This document shows, piece by piece, positions 25,001 to 37,700 of a stretch of 64,000 nt of DNA; the stretch's first letter is position 1; each line of letters begins with the position of its first letter. The notes beneath the pieces are model-generated. The model worked only from the letters and a program-made list of their open reading frames with translations. It was not told the DNA's origin and made no database searches. The stretch is from Colletotrichum lupini (Eukaryota; Ascomycota; Sordariomycetes; Glomerellales; Glomerellaceae): positions 3,038,001 through 3,102,000 of the forward strand of contig NC_064678.1 of the NCBI RefSeq assembly GCF_023278565.1, given 5' to 3'. The position numbers were made by a program, and so were the translations under genes.

Positions 25001-28000
25001 GCTTGGCTTGTCTGTCAGACTACGTGCCGGGGAAGGGGTCCAGGTGCGGGAGGCTAAGGTAGTGTGAGTGAGTGAGTGAGTGAACCCGTGTGTGTGGTGG
25101 ATGTCTCTCTCTTTGGGAAACTAGCGACGAACGATGGGTTGGCGCTTTTGCGGATGGGGTCCGTGGGAAAGGGTACTGTTTAGTATATGGTGAACGGTAT
25201 ACGGTAGAGCTCTTTTGCTCCCTCATTCTTCTTGGTTCTTGATGAGTGGAATGGGCGGATCGATGAGTATTCCTTCCCCGAGTCCTGCTCAGTAAGGCGT
25301 GGTTTATGCGTTCTCCTTTTTTGCGGTTCCCTGCGGTTTGGATTCCCGGGGTTCGTTCGTGCGACTGTGTGAGTGGAGAGGGAAAAGTTGGGAACCAACG
25401 GCAAGCGCCTTGGCCCGATTAGCAAAGCCAGCCATGGATGGATGGGGGGGAAGTTGGAGAATCGATGCTATCCGGGGGTAGAAAAAGGCAAGAAATTCCA
25501 ATGTAGCGTGGTTGGAGTTCCGTGGTGGGTTGGAGAGCAATGGTCCGCCGCCCGTTTGAGACTCGGGCGAAGCTGCGAGAGCCGAGGCGTGCTTGGTAGG
25601 TTTGAACTACACAATATATCTTACCATTGAACGTGTGTGATGAGACCATAGCGGGTGAGTTTTGTGAGGGTGTAGACTAGGCTTCTGGTGATGAGCGGGT
25701 CTATCCGCCGAGCTTCTTTCTTTGTCGTTTGGTAGTTTCGAAACCATGGTTTGACGATTCTGTGGACGGGAATCAAAATCACAACCCTGTGAGGCTGGAT
25801 GGATGTCTGGGGTGATGGGTGTTGAGGGCACTAGGCTTGGCTTTCTCCTCTTCTTCCTCTGACCTACCCGTGGGTGAGTTCGGGAGAAGTAGAGTGTACT
25901 GACGTAAGGATGAGGGTGGTGATGAACACTGCATGTAAGGGCTACCTTAGTCTACGTGATTTCCCTCGCCTCGAGCACACTACCTAAACTACGTTTGATG
26001 GCATGGGGGAGGGGCGTTTGCGAGCGGGAACGGTGTTTGTTCGATAAGCAACTCTGGGCGCGAAGTCTATTGCGAGATGGGATGATCATCTTTGCCCTAC
26101 GCGCTGTTCCAGTGACCAGTGTTTATATGTGTGTGATCGTGCTAGCCAGCATAAGATTTGCGCGGTGGTGTTTTTTTACCTTTCGACGATGCGGCTTTCT
26201 TTCCCCGGTCTGATGTCATCGTCCAGGGTATCGAGTTCTGATGACAATCCACGTTCCTAACGGAGGCACTTGAGAGGTCTATACAATCCTTCTCTCCATG
26301 TTAATGAAGGGCGCCTTGAAGTATCCGGTTCTAGCAGGGTTGTGATGTTTCTACATGCGACATATGATATGATGCCAAGTTGCGTGATGCTCGGTATTGA
26401 TTCGGGCTATATGAAGTAACTTCACCATAACTCAGGTCCCAATTTGCTATTCCAGTCTGTTTCTTACTGGTGCGCCGATCTTCACTCAGACAAGCGGGGC
26501 AAAAGACTTAGCCAAAGACAGAGGCTCTGTGCGCGTTCTCTTGAGGAGCAAGCAGCCTCGGGTATTCTTCTATGCATGGTCCACGGCATTTGCTCGTGTC
26601 TTTTGAAGCCTCGGGTTGGAGCAAAAGAGCCAGTAAGCTGGATCTCTCTCTCATGTCGTTCGTTCTTTCGCTCCACAATCACATTCCCAAGGGAGAGGGG
26701 GGGTGTTTCTTCAACAACTAACGGATTCTTGCAGCGCATTGCATGCCACTGCAACCCTCCCCTCGTCCATATCGCAACCTCTTTTGCTTTCCCTGCGCAA
26801 TGGCCAACACACCTGTTCTGCTTTCTCTCACGCGCTAGAGGGCCTTCTCAAACTGTTACTGCAATACGTTCGTGCTACCTTACTTACTCATAGCGATGGT
26901 CCGAAAGAGGGATTTCTTCTTCCCAGTTTTGCTGCATGCAGGAAACAAGACGGACCGCCAGCTCCAAAACCCCTCATCGAACACGGACCTCTCTACGGAC
27001 CTTTCGCCTTTCCTTCGCATTCTCTCACACGCAGAGACACGTTTCTCTCAAGTCTCTCTATTCGTTTTGTATAAGCTAAGGTACGTAAAGGGCCCAAAGA
27101 GAAAGAGGGGGAAAGGGCACATCATTGATCCATGGGTAAACTTCCCCTCAAGGGTCTTTCCCCCCTCTTCCCTCTTATGCCGGCACTGCTCAGGTAGGAG
27201 GAGGGGCATCTCGGTGCTCCATGCAAAAGAGGGCGTATACTGGAGATGGTTTTGGCAAGAGGGAAAAAAAGGAGCCCCCCCTCTCAAGTTACGGCGAGCG
27301 GAGCTCCAACATGACATGTCTTTTTGGGACGGGCGCACGTACGAATACAGCGAGAAAACCACAAAACACGACTCAAGGACCCTGCTGGAATTCAAGTTGG
27401 CCAGTTTGCATACTAGTTTCCACCGACACATACTCTTTCTCTCTACGTATGCATACCGAGGAAGTGGTTGGCATTCTTTTTGACAGGGCACAGTCTTGAA
27501 CAGCCGCGGACACACATGTTCGCCTACGAGGAAGGGAAAAAAGTGACCGACCTGGTCGTTTTCCGTAATAGAGGAGCATTGAGGAACGGAGAGACACCGA
27601 GGTATTGGAGGACCAGACGTCAAGAGAGTCCGAGCCCCACGGAAAACGGGAGCTGGACCCGGCATCCAGTCCGTGCACCCGGAGGAGGGGCCGGGTACCA
27701 TTCTGACAGTTTGGGTCGTTTGCTGATCTTCCCTCTTAGCACTGGTCGGTTCGTAATGGACCGGGGGAGGGGGTTTCGAGCAGCAATGAGAAGTAGCAGG
27801 GACGGGAGAGGAGGAGAGGAGAGGGAGAGAGAGCGACGGAAAGGAAGATGCATGTCGTTGACTGCTGTTTTCATCCAACAGCGGCTTTGTCCGTTTCCCT
27901 TCTCTTCTTTCTTTCTTTCTTCCTCGTCTTCTGCCGTGCCGAGGAGGGGGTGGTGCTCTGTCGGGTAAATCGAACGGGAAGGGCTTCGTGGCCGGCTACG

Positions 28001-30980
28001 CGATGAATCAGGATTGGGGTTGGAGACCTCGCCGCTCGGTGAGTTTCCCACCGAAGCAGAGGATTCAGGGTAATGGGGTGACTTCTCCAGGTGAGCGGTC
28101 GGTGAACAGCACTAGTGATTGGTCCCAATGCGACGACCATGCTGGATTTCTCGCCGGTTCGCTTGGACGAGAGGGCAGCCAGCCTCACCAGGGGAGGGGG
28201 GAGGGATCAACACTTGGTCTTTGAACCAACAAAGCTGCCGTCTCGTTCTCTGCTTTCTTTTTCTCTCGCCTTGCGGAGTATTAGGCCTAGGTCCCATGTA
28301 CTCCGAAGTCTGGGGCCTCTGGGCGACTGGTGTCTTGGATTTCCATTCCTTCACAGAGTATCATTGAAGACTCTATGTCACCCACCACCCCCGTCCCCTT
28401 CCCTGAGCTTTATCAGAAGCAAAGTCGGCTTCTTTTCTTCCTAGAAACCCCCTCTTGGCTGGCCGCCGGACGCTGGTCTGATTATCTGATAGGTTTTCAT
28501 TTCTCTCTTTCTTGCACTTCCGGCCCGACTCCGGGGATCAGATAATGGGGTTGGGGGAAGAGCAGGGAAGAAAGGAAGGGAAAAACACGAACCAGGCCGG
28601 GATCCTGCATTATTGGCAGAAGATCCAAGAGCCAGACGTCCGGGTTACGTTTCACCGCATTTCGCTCCGAACGCATGATCTTCGGGAGACGTCGTTTCTC
28701 ATGTTTCTCGTCCCCTTCTCTGCAGGACCGCAACCTCACAACGTTGAGAGAGACAGACTGTGTGTGTACGGAGTGCTAATATCTGTACCCACACCGAAAG
28801 GACCCTTGGAGTTTGAATTGAATGATGGAGTAGCTACTCGATAATGGCTGGGTTCCCCGTGCGATAAGGGAAAACCTCTCTGAAAAGCTCCAGAGCTGTC
28901 AGGTATTCGGTGTACTTGACTCTGCGGATCAACAGTGGACGGCATTCGTACCCGTTCGCATACGGAGGAGGCAGATGAGTATATCGCCTCTGGGGGTTTG
29001 CGCTTGTTGCAAGCAGTAAAAGAGTTGCGCTCGCAATTGTCAGGCGAGAAGAACTGAAGATCGGCATCTAGACCTTTGGACCGTTGTCTATTTCCTCTTT
29101 CCCTAGTCACCCTGCGACCTACCTATCGCCCAATCTGGTCCCTGTCACTGTTCATCTTGGACCCTAGGGCCTAACGTGACTTAGTCCCAGCCGTCGGTAT
29201 CGCACGCAATCTTTTGCGCTGTTTTTCTCTCTTCTTCTAAATCTTCATTGCTTTCTTCTCGTGCATATTCCTTCGCGTAGGGATGGAACGTTGTGTTTGC
29301 GTCCTCTTTCCGAGCACTGAAAATGGTTGCTCTTCAAACTCCCCAATATGGCAGGTGCTTCGCAACCAATTCGTCCCAACTCCTAACAGCTCTCTCGAAG
29401 TCCCCATAGGCAGCAGCAGCAGTAACAAAACGGGGACCCTAGGAACCGCTCGTTGGTCTTGTAGGGATTTCGAGTCAGGACCCTTGCCCGCTCAATGCGG
29501 CGCGACTTTTAATTCCTCAATGGTGTGGTCCGTGTGGTGCGGACTTGCGAAGAAAGAGGGCCCGCGGAACGGGATGTGCATTCTCGCGGGTTCGTAGTTC
29601 AACCACCACCACCAAGTGATCGAACTCCCGGGACTTCTATCGTCTTCCCCCCGTCCGCGCGAGGGAAGGGGAGGGGGGAAGAGGGATCATGGATAGGAGC
29701 AAGGGAGGCAGGCGGCGGCCCTTGCTAATACTTGGCCCCATGCGTTCCTCTCTTACGGATCTCGGACGGTGCCTGCCAATCACCGCTCTCGGGGCTCAGC
29801 TCCGGCGGCCACCAGTTACGCGGCTGAGCGATGGGATCAAACGGGAGGCCTGTCTGGAGGCTGGCGCGAGAGAAGGGAAATCACGAACGTACGGCTGGGA
29901 ACCTGGGACGGCTTTTCCCCGGGTTCGCCAAGTTTGCGTCCCTGTGGCAGAGAAGGGGTGAACTGCTCCAAGATCTCCCTGTCCCCTGGCTCGTTGGAGT
30001 CGTTGGGTCAACTTGGCATGAACACCAGAGGTCGTCATTCATCCCCTCCCCATGCTTGCTGCGCTGCTGCCACTACCGTTGTTGCAGGACTTGTCTTGCC
30101 CTTCCGGGTTCCCTTCTCCATCCCAAAGTTCCAAACATCTCTCGCTCTGTGCCCTTTTCTCCAATGGCTCCAACAGCCGAACCGGGAAACGTAACCGTCC
30201 GGCAGATATTGATCACATATCTGTTCCGGCGGGAGGGTGGAGTAGGCAGCCCAGGACAGATAATACCGACCCAGTGTCTGATGTTCTCCAAGGAACCAAC
30301 GCGAGGTTGAGAATCGTCTCACAGCCCTGGGGGGGAATCGGCCAATCGCCCAAGGGTCTCGGTCTGCTAGGCTGAACTCAAAGTTACGGCATAATCTTGC
30401 CTGTTTGAACTAGTTCGGGCTGTTGACGACGTCCGTGGACGATGACAAAGGTCATGTAAATCGAGGCAGGTCTGTTCGACTTGGTTTCTCTCCCTTCATC
30501 TAGATCTTTACGTATTTTATCTCCCGCGACCTGCCTCACCGAGAGGACGGTCGCACCATGGGCGATCATCCCGCGTGGGGGCAGCCGGGGTTGGAGGTTA
30601 ACCGTCTCACGGGAATTTGGCTGGGTCCATGTTCGATTCGTGTGTGGTGCGGTAGGATGTAGAAGGGGATGGTAGTGGCCTAGAGCCCGTCGGACAAGCC
30701 CGCTTGGAGGTGTGGCACCTCGCCTCGAAACGGATGGAGCGGGTGAGGCCGACGCGCGACGCGATGATGGAGGGAGCAGCGATGGCTGATATGCCCCCAC
30801 GGCTGAAGATAGACTTTGGAGAAGGTGAGGTAGCTGGACGAGCTTTGTACGGGGCTTACACCGGTGTTGAAAATGGGGAGATTCTGGATCTAATCTACGC
30901 CGGAACGGGGAACGTTTGCCGACGCCGTGTCGTTCGGTCAGCGGTTTTCTCCACTTCACCGCTTGAACGGCTGAGTCGTT
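22094..30980. other. Long gene-poor region downstream of ras2, with strand-asymmetric tracts
   Basis: Almost 9 kb without a gene I can support. From about 22.9 to 25 kb, and again in patches to 30 kb, the plus strand carries long G-rich/purine runs (GGGG and GAGAGG blocks). Its complement is therefore CT-rich, resembling fungal leader or promoter DNA read on the minus strand. A GTGA tetranucleotide repeat lies at 25063-25083. Open frames such as the minus 276-codon frame at 27048-27878 have Ser/Pro-rich, domain-free translations typical of non-coding CT-rich DNA. Non-coding transcripts are possible but not shown. Confidence 0.5.
25063..25083. repeat. GTGA tetranucleotide repeat
   Basis: About five GTGA units in the gene-poor region downstream of ras2. 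Simple repeat. Confidence 0.75.
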
Positions 30981-33645
30981 AAAGATTAAATGAGAATTCT
31001 ATAACAGTCGGTATGGACCGTCTGGACTCGGGGTCGGAAGCCGAGAGGCGGATATTGACGGCAGTCTGTTTGATCGACTACGGATCATGGCTCTCGCTAT
31101 CTAGCACGATGGAAGTGTTGATGCCGAGGCGTGTATGTTGCCAATGAATGAGCATGAGCTCACTGGTCAGTCTCAACACTGCGGTAAAGGAAGATCACTA
31201 TAATGTTCTAATGTGATACAACCGTGATGCTTTGATCAGGCCCGCAGTATCCTCTGCCTGATGGGCTGAGGATATGTTTTGGCGCCAAGTGCTTCGGTCC
31301 GCTTCGTTCCGGGGCATAAGCTTTGCTGATTCTTTGGGAATCACGTTTCTCCCATCACTCTGTTATGATCGTATTGTGTAGGTTCATGAGAAATTTGGCA
31401 CATTGTCAGGCACTTCAGGGGTTAGATGAAGGGATGAAGTTAGGCGACTGGGAGATATAAGCCTATGACTTGTCGAGCCTTCTGAGCTGTATGTAGAACA
31501 CAAAAACGCTGCCTCGGGGGCTTCATCACTCTGATTAGACTTTGCGATTCGATTGTTCCTTAGTTTGGCTTCATAAAGACCATATTCTTTTTGGCGACTT
31601 TGTCATGGCTGATGAGGGCTTTGTAATTCCATTCATGGTTTCAGACTAGTACAACATCGACGCATATTCTGTTGCGTACCACGTCCGGTAGTTCCGAATC
31701 AAGCTTCTCTCTTCTCGAGTGAATGGCCGGTACTTGAGCTGGATTGGGACTTCGGTCAACGACCACTACGATGGCTTGACAGAGAAGGAAATGAATCAGT
31801 CCAATCCGACCTTTTGAGAGACCAGGCTCTAGATAGTTGCGTTAATTCGGCTTGATGTACTTTGAGCCATCTTGGTATTGGAAAGAGCTGCTTCTTTACG
31901 TAAGCGTTCATGGATTCAGGTGCGCTTGGGTGAAGAAGTGCTCTGTATGCTTTGGTTAGGTCAGTATGGTCCGCGTTCGCTCGTGAGAGCTTAGTCTATC
32001 GTCTGTTATAAATTCTTGATACTAGCTAGTAGATGTCATCACGCGGTAGTTTGAGGAACTCTGGCAATGTTCGGAACAGAATTATAGCCTGGTATAAAGA
32101 AAGAGTTATCAGTATCACGGACTGAACTTGAGGTGAAAATGAGCTATTTGTTGATAAGATGACAGTCACGAGATCACTGCTTGCGGTGTAAAAGGAAGAT
32201 GAGATCTAGTGTGCCGTCGTCGCCTTTAACAGTACTTTGTCGTTGGAGATAGAGGAAGATGGTAGGAACCATGCTTGGGAGGTATTGGGGCTACATTCCG
32301 GCTTCCATTCTTGTAACTGAACATACCATATGGGGTCCTGCAGCTCACTATAAGAATTGCTAGATTTTTGAATCGAAGAAAGAAGCAACGGTTCTGAATA
32401 TGTGAGGTGAGCTTCTACTTACTATGTCCAAGCAGTGCCTTCTTATCCACGCCCTCTACATCTTGAGCTGTGGCGTATTCCATCAAAGTATTAGGCATTG
32501 ATCTTCTCCTTATGTCAGGTCGCGATCTACACTGCTGTACGTTACTATTGAAGAACCATTTTACCTAGAGCCTCGGTTACGAAGCTAGAATTGAAACAGC
32601 CAAGGAAATTTGCATGGTGAGCCTTGACTTTCTAATGCTTGAAGCGAGCTGAGAACAACCTTTCGTTGTTGCTTCTATGCAAGTCGTCCTCGTTAGTCCC
32701 GGCCAGGCGATTTAGCTTCCGATGAGATTAGTATTTCGAATGCAGTCCCACGCGCGTTCCCTTCAATTGCTCCTGATGTATCCCGGAGGAATACGCCTCG
32801 AGAGAACAAAAAGAAGAGTGTACGTGTATGGGATTGATGACATTGCTATACGGGCCGTCCTAGATGTGCATGATGGACGACCAGAGTAAGTCAGAACATT
32901 GGACACAATTGGCTTCGGACCGGTACTGCCCGTGTTTATATATTCCCCTTGGAAGTATTAGAGTAACAAAGAGGTTATGCTCTACTCTGCCCCGTGGAAG
33001 ATGACACCGCGGAATCCCACGTCGCAATGTGCGTCCATCAATATACTGACACCATCAGCGATTGCCTCTGATTCTTTGAGCTCGAGGATGGAGCATCGAC
33101 GCACAGAACTCAAGTGTTAACTTTCAGGCTAATCAAGAGGATGCTTATTATGAATGTGATGATGGTCAATCTGGATCCTCAGAGTCTTCACACGAGTGTA
33201 GTGACACTACCTGCATCCTGTAAGTCTCTACCGTCCGCGTGGTGTTTTCACTATGGATAGAAGAGAAGGTCAAAAAAGGAATCCACCAGGTAACTGAAGT
33301 ATTCTGCGGGATTCTGTCTCTATCAGGGTTTCACAATGGAAAGGACAATTTAAACTTCAGCTCGTTGATATCCAAGACAACGGGACTTCATATTGCGTGG
33401 TATGCATCGTTTTATGTACAATGATGAGTCTATCACGATTCGGTATCTTCATTATCCAAGAACATCCCTTCAGGATTGCTGCCATACCACTCAAGCTCAA
33501 TGACAATACGTTTGGCAGATACTAGTTCGTTGCATATGTCAGTTGACAATTCTTCCCCAAACCACGTTTTATTAGATCTCAAAGTACCTCGAAGGGTATG
33601 TATAACATCTAAATAGAAGTTTTAAAGAGGAAAATCTGGTCATAA
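30981..33645. other. Gene-free stretch with lower GC than its flanks
   Basis: By eye this stretch is poorer in G and C than the DNA on either side. It has no open frame longer than about 60 codons. It does not show the near-absence of CA and TG that marks the RIP-mutated block further on. I see no transposon domain, so it may be old decayed sequence or plain spacer. Confidence 0.4.
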
Positions 33646-33725
33646 AAGAGATCACCTGTGGGATTCAAACCCACAAGTTACAGCCCGGTAAATCTGCTCT
33701 CAGGCTTTGGCCATTAATGTCTTTG
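33646..33725 (-). pseudogene. tRNA-like relic (T arm and B box only)
   Basis: The minus strand has a perfect T arm, GTGGG-TTTGAAT-CCCAC, containing a near-consensus B box. It is followed by a 3' acceptor-like AGGTGAT and a TTTT run that could end Pol III transcription. Upstream, a D-arm-like AGAGC is present. I cannot form a matching 5' acceptor strand or a proper anticodon loop with U33. It is therefore best called a decayed or partial tRNA, or a chance B box. Confidence 0.25.
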
Positions 33726-33919
33726 GCTTCTGGGCAACTTTCCCTTTCTTGCTGCTGTTGAGAATTTCCGAGATGCATTGGACTATAGACCACCCTCCTT
33801 GTCATTCCCTCGTGACGCATGATATACAAGGGAGAAGCATAATCAGAACACGCAGCATCAAAACAAACAATGCGCCTCAATCACGCTCCACAATATGGAC
33901 TAAATACCACCATCATCTC

Positions 33920-34780
33920 TCAAACACCCAACAGCCTCGCAACCTCCTCAAACCCGCCCTCCCCCTCCTTAACCCAAATATCAACCCACCCCTTGGCATC
34001 CTCGTGCCTCTCGCTCCCGACCTCCCAATCCTCCTCCTCCGGCCTCTCAACGTAAACAGTCCTCATCCCCCGTCCCCGAGCAGCCATCAAATCCCCCAAA
34101 TGCGCCGCCACCATCGCAACATCCCTCGCCTTCCCGCCACCACCACCGCCGCCGACCAAAGCCTCCACCGCGCCATCATAAACCGCCGCATGAGGCTTAT
34201 ACGCCCTGAAATCCTCCGCCGACAAAATCTTCCGGAACCCGAGCCCGCCAAACGCATCCAGATCGCCCAACAGCGTCCTGTTGCCGTTGCTCAGCGTCGA
34301 GGTGACGTATTTCCCGCCCAACCTGCGCAACCCTTCCACGGAATCCGCCCACGGCCGGAGACGGTGCCACGCGAGACTCAGCTCGCGGATTTCTTCGGGG
34401 TGGTACACGCCCTCTAACCCCCACGTCCCTAAAAGCTCGACGAGGCTGTCGTGGTGGTGCGCGTCAATGTCTTTCCAGGGGGTTTGTCCGGGGACATGGC
34501 CGCGCACGAAGCGCATGTAGGAGGTTCGCCATTCTTGGGCAAAGGTCGGCCAGTTTGTTGTTGCGAGCTTTTCTAGCTTTTCTTTTGTGTCCTTGTCATC
34601 GTTGGTGGATGTGGATGTGGAAGAGGAAGAGGCCAGCTTGGCTTTTGCGCGGGAGGTGAGTTCGTCCACCACCGAGGACCGCCAATCCACGGCTGTGCCA
34701 AAGACGTCAAAGGTAAGCGCCTTGAGGTCGCGGAGGTTCTCTGCCTTGATATTGGGGAGGTCGCCTGCAATGCCGGACAT
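33920..34780 (-). CDS. Haloacid dehalogenase type II (HAD superfamily hydrolase)
   Basis: A single-exon gene of 286 aa. It carries the HAD core motifs in order. Motif I is FDVFGT with the nucleophile Asp25. Motif II is STLSNGN. A motif III lysine follows in AYKPHAAVYDGA. Motif IV-like VAAHLGDLMAARGRG comes next, then the strand TVYVER. This is the layout of the L-2-haloacid dehalogenase (type II) subfamily, common in filamentous fungi, where it would hydrolyse C-halogen bonds or act on unknown small acids. Two low-complexity inserts are present, Ser/Thr-rich at about residues 51-60 and a Gly7 run before motif IV. Start ATG at 34780 gives a normal N-terminus. The substrate is unknown. It is encoded tail-to-tail with respect to ras2 but far from it. 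Confidence 0.88.
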   Translation of the reverse strand: MSGIAGDLPNIKAENLRDLKALTFDVFGTAVDWRSSVVDELTSRAKAKLASSSSTSTSTNDDKDTKEKLEKLATTNWPTFAQEWRTSYMRFVRGHVPGQTPWKDIDAHHHDSLVELLGTWGLEGVYHPEEIRELSLAWHRLRPWADSVEGLRRLGGKYVTSTLSNGNRTLLGDLDAFGGLGFRKILSAEDFRAYKPHAAVYDGAVEALVGGGGGGGKARDVAMVAAHLGDLMAARGRGMRTVYVERPEEEDWEVGSERHEDAKGWVDIWVKEGEGGFEEVARLLGV

Positions 34781-37700
34781 GTTTCCTTTTTGTCGAGCCA
34801 GCTATTGGAAACTGTGATGGTTTCGATTTCGCTGTTCTCTTTACTTTGGTAGAGTCTCTGGCTGGAAAACCTGGAAAAATGCTTCAAATGACCAAGCTTG
34901 TAGTATATGAAGCCGAGCAAATCCTGGAAAGGGAAAGTGTTGTAGTATACAGGGCGTAGAGGGGGGAGTCGTCACCTATATCAATCTTGGAGGCGGGGTC
35001 GGATTGCTGACTGATCCATCCCGAACCCCGCCTGTTCTCTCGGACCCGGGAGGGGCCGCGGCAAGACAACGTTCCGCTCGGGCAGCCCGGACGGCGTGGA
35101 ACGCCAGACAAACGTGAGAAACATGTCTTTAAGGAACTTTGTGATACCCTTATACCATCTGTTGAGTAATCTGAGATGCACTGAAGAAATTAGAAGTCTA
35201 CCCTTTTTTGATCATCAACAGTGATCAAAACCGGACGCGGAAATGACCTCATCAGGAGTATCAAACACGGTCTAAATCCAGCTCTCATGAACAAGACTAC
35301 GAGCTTTAGATATAAGGAGCGAAATAAAATGATCTAAGATATGTCTGTAATTCTCTTAAGAATGGAACGCGGTACCATGTTGATGCAATGCGGCTCCGTG
35401 AAGTGCGTCATACTTAACATCTATCGAGAGCCCGCCCGCCACGCATCTATTTCGAACATATATGGTCGCTGAACCTCCGCGACAAACAAGCACAAGAGTA
35501 GAAGTAACCATGACAAGAAGCGACGCGATCTCTATCAATCTCACAGCCATGATCTCTGCTAGACCCGGAGCAGTCGGAAGCAAAAGAAGCTGCACTTAAT
35601 TCCGGATATCTCACTCTGCACACCAAGAAGAAAACACAACCTCCTTGGGGAAGAAGCCATCACCACCAACATGACGCCTTTGAAGAACCGCATGAACATC
35701 CTGAATTCACAAAGACGTCCACAAAATTCAACCGCGGGCGGACCGGGAACAATCTCAATTATCCCGGCAGCCCCAATCTCGGGTTCGCTCAAAACCCTGC
35801 CTACCCAAACGCCCTATCCCCTGTTCATCGTGTTAAACGAAACATACCGGCTTGCGTCTCCTCCACTTCGTTTCTTTCGAAGGCCTTGTTTCATACCCGC
35901 GATGACGTCCGAAACAAGTGGAGAGCGTGGCTCAGTTCCTTCCGGGATGGGAAACATGGGAGCGAGTGTGTGTTAAACGACAGCCTCATCTCCAAGAGCC
36001 TGGTCCTCGGCTGTGCGCCTTGTTGACCTGGGTCTGTTGTGAAGTCGTTTTCGTCTCCTCAAATACGGATACCTGGTACTCAGAGACCATGCGGAGCGCA
36101 ACGAAAAAGGGGGAACACGAGTAAGTAAGGAGATTGTGTTACACCCAGCGACTGAGCGACAGTGAGAGATGGCGGCTGAGACGGGCGGTATCCTTGTGAA
36201 CTCCGACTCGACGGATCTAGACGAAGTTCACGTTCGACAACTGATGACCGAGACGCCCAATATGTGCCCAACCTGGTTTGCGAGGAATCCACGCGCCTTC
36301 ACTGGATATCCTGATGTTAGATTAGCCAGGGAAGTAGCAAAGATCTCGCCATGGTCAAACTACGCAGTCTTCATTCACCCGAAGGTAACGTCCAGGCCGA
36401 GTCTTCGAGTTAGTCTCGTGGCGTGTAAGCCAGAGCATCAGTCTGAGACCAAGCCAGCTTGGCAGGCATGTAATTCATCTTCGCGGTCTTCTTTATTAAG
36501 CTCATGTACGGAACTGCAACTTCTTGCTTTGTGCCATTATCGTTTTGGATGGAGATGGACGAGAACAAATAAGCGCTGAGACCTCGGCTCGTCCTTCACG
36601 TGGCAACGCGGAACGCGGACTCAACCCCTCTGACCGCGCAGCCGTGTTTGAGTCAGTAGGACGGATAGAGCCTGAGACCGAACGCTTTTCTTGAGCATCA
36701 AGCACCGGCGCAAGACTTTGCATCCCGGTGACCATATTTGATCCATGGTCTTCGGAAATTCGGGTATCACCGCCCCGTCCTTCAAAAATCAGGCTTTTGG
36801 AGCACTCCCGCTGCTGTTCTGGCGTCCCATTGCCGTGATTAGCTCACCTAAACAGTAGACTCCAAGTGCTGGCCATGGTTCGTCATCTTGTATGCTGTTC
36901 CACCCTCGTCCTCGCTCGCTTACAGCCAACCGATATTCGCTGATGTTTCGAAGGACGCCCTAGTCATCAAGTGATTCAACGACACTGAGGATTGGGCACC
37001 CGCACTTGTAGTGTATCTCATATGGTCAAGACACCACACCTTCATTCATCTCGGTGTGCCTCGCCGATGATGGAGCCCGTCGAGGTATGTTGTTTGGCAC
37101 ACCGTCGTAATATTGCAGTGCAACACGCCGACCTCGCCGGCCCCGGATATTTGCCGCCAGGCGGGGTCCCCATGGACCAGGGCCAGTGACGGAATGAGAT
37201 GCCAAACGCGCGCACTGACGGCGTTCGTGGCTGCTAAGTGCTCAGGTAAAAGACCAAGGGGAAATCTTGGTTGTGGCAGAACACGTCTGCCATCCCGCAG
37301 ATGCACGCGGCGTTCGGATCCCCATGCTTTTGGTTTGAGTGAGCTAAATATCTAGCACTAATAGTTGGCCCAGACGGATAACCAAAAGACGATGTGTTGC
37401 GGATTGCGTTGCCCACGTGGCAGAGTCGTCCCAAAAAGTAGAATCAATGTCAGAAATTCCCGGCCAAATGATGTTTTGGCAGAAGAAAATGAGATGGATC
37501 ACTGATGGGGACGAACATGGTGGGCCAAGAGATGAGGCTGCTTTGGGAAGCTACGGGAAATGAACTCTCCATCTTTTGCGCAAAGTTTTTGACTGCCTTG
37601 TATGACACGGGTGCGAGATGATACTACTGTGTACAGTGATGGGGCGAGAGCGAATATGTTTCGCTGACGCAACCTCTTGTGCCTCCTAGCGTTTCCCAAG

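Noticed and set aside
27048..27878. Minus-strand open frame of 276 codons
   Set aside because: Ser/Pro/Cys-rich low-complexity translation of CT-rich DNA, with no family resemblance or codon bias.
33707..34417. Plus-strand 236-codon frame opposite the dehalogenase
   Set aside because: Antisense shadow of the HAD gene, whose motifs are clear on the minus strand.
36169..36579. Plus-strand 136-codon frame starting MAAETGG
   Set aside because: The start context is fair but the C-terminal half is low-complexity Ser/Leu-rich, and no intron or family similarity supports it.
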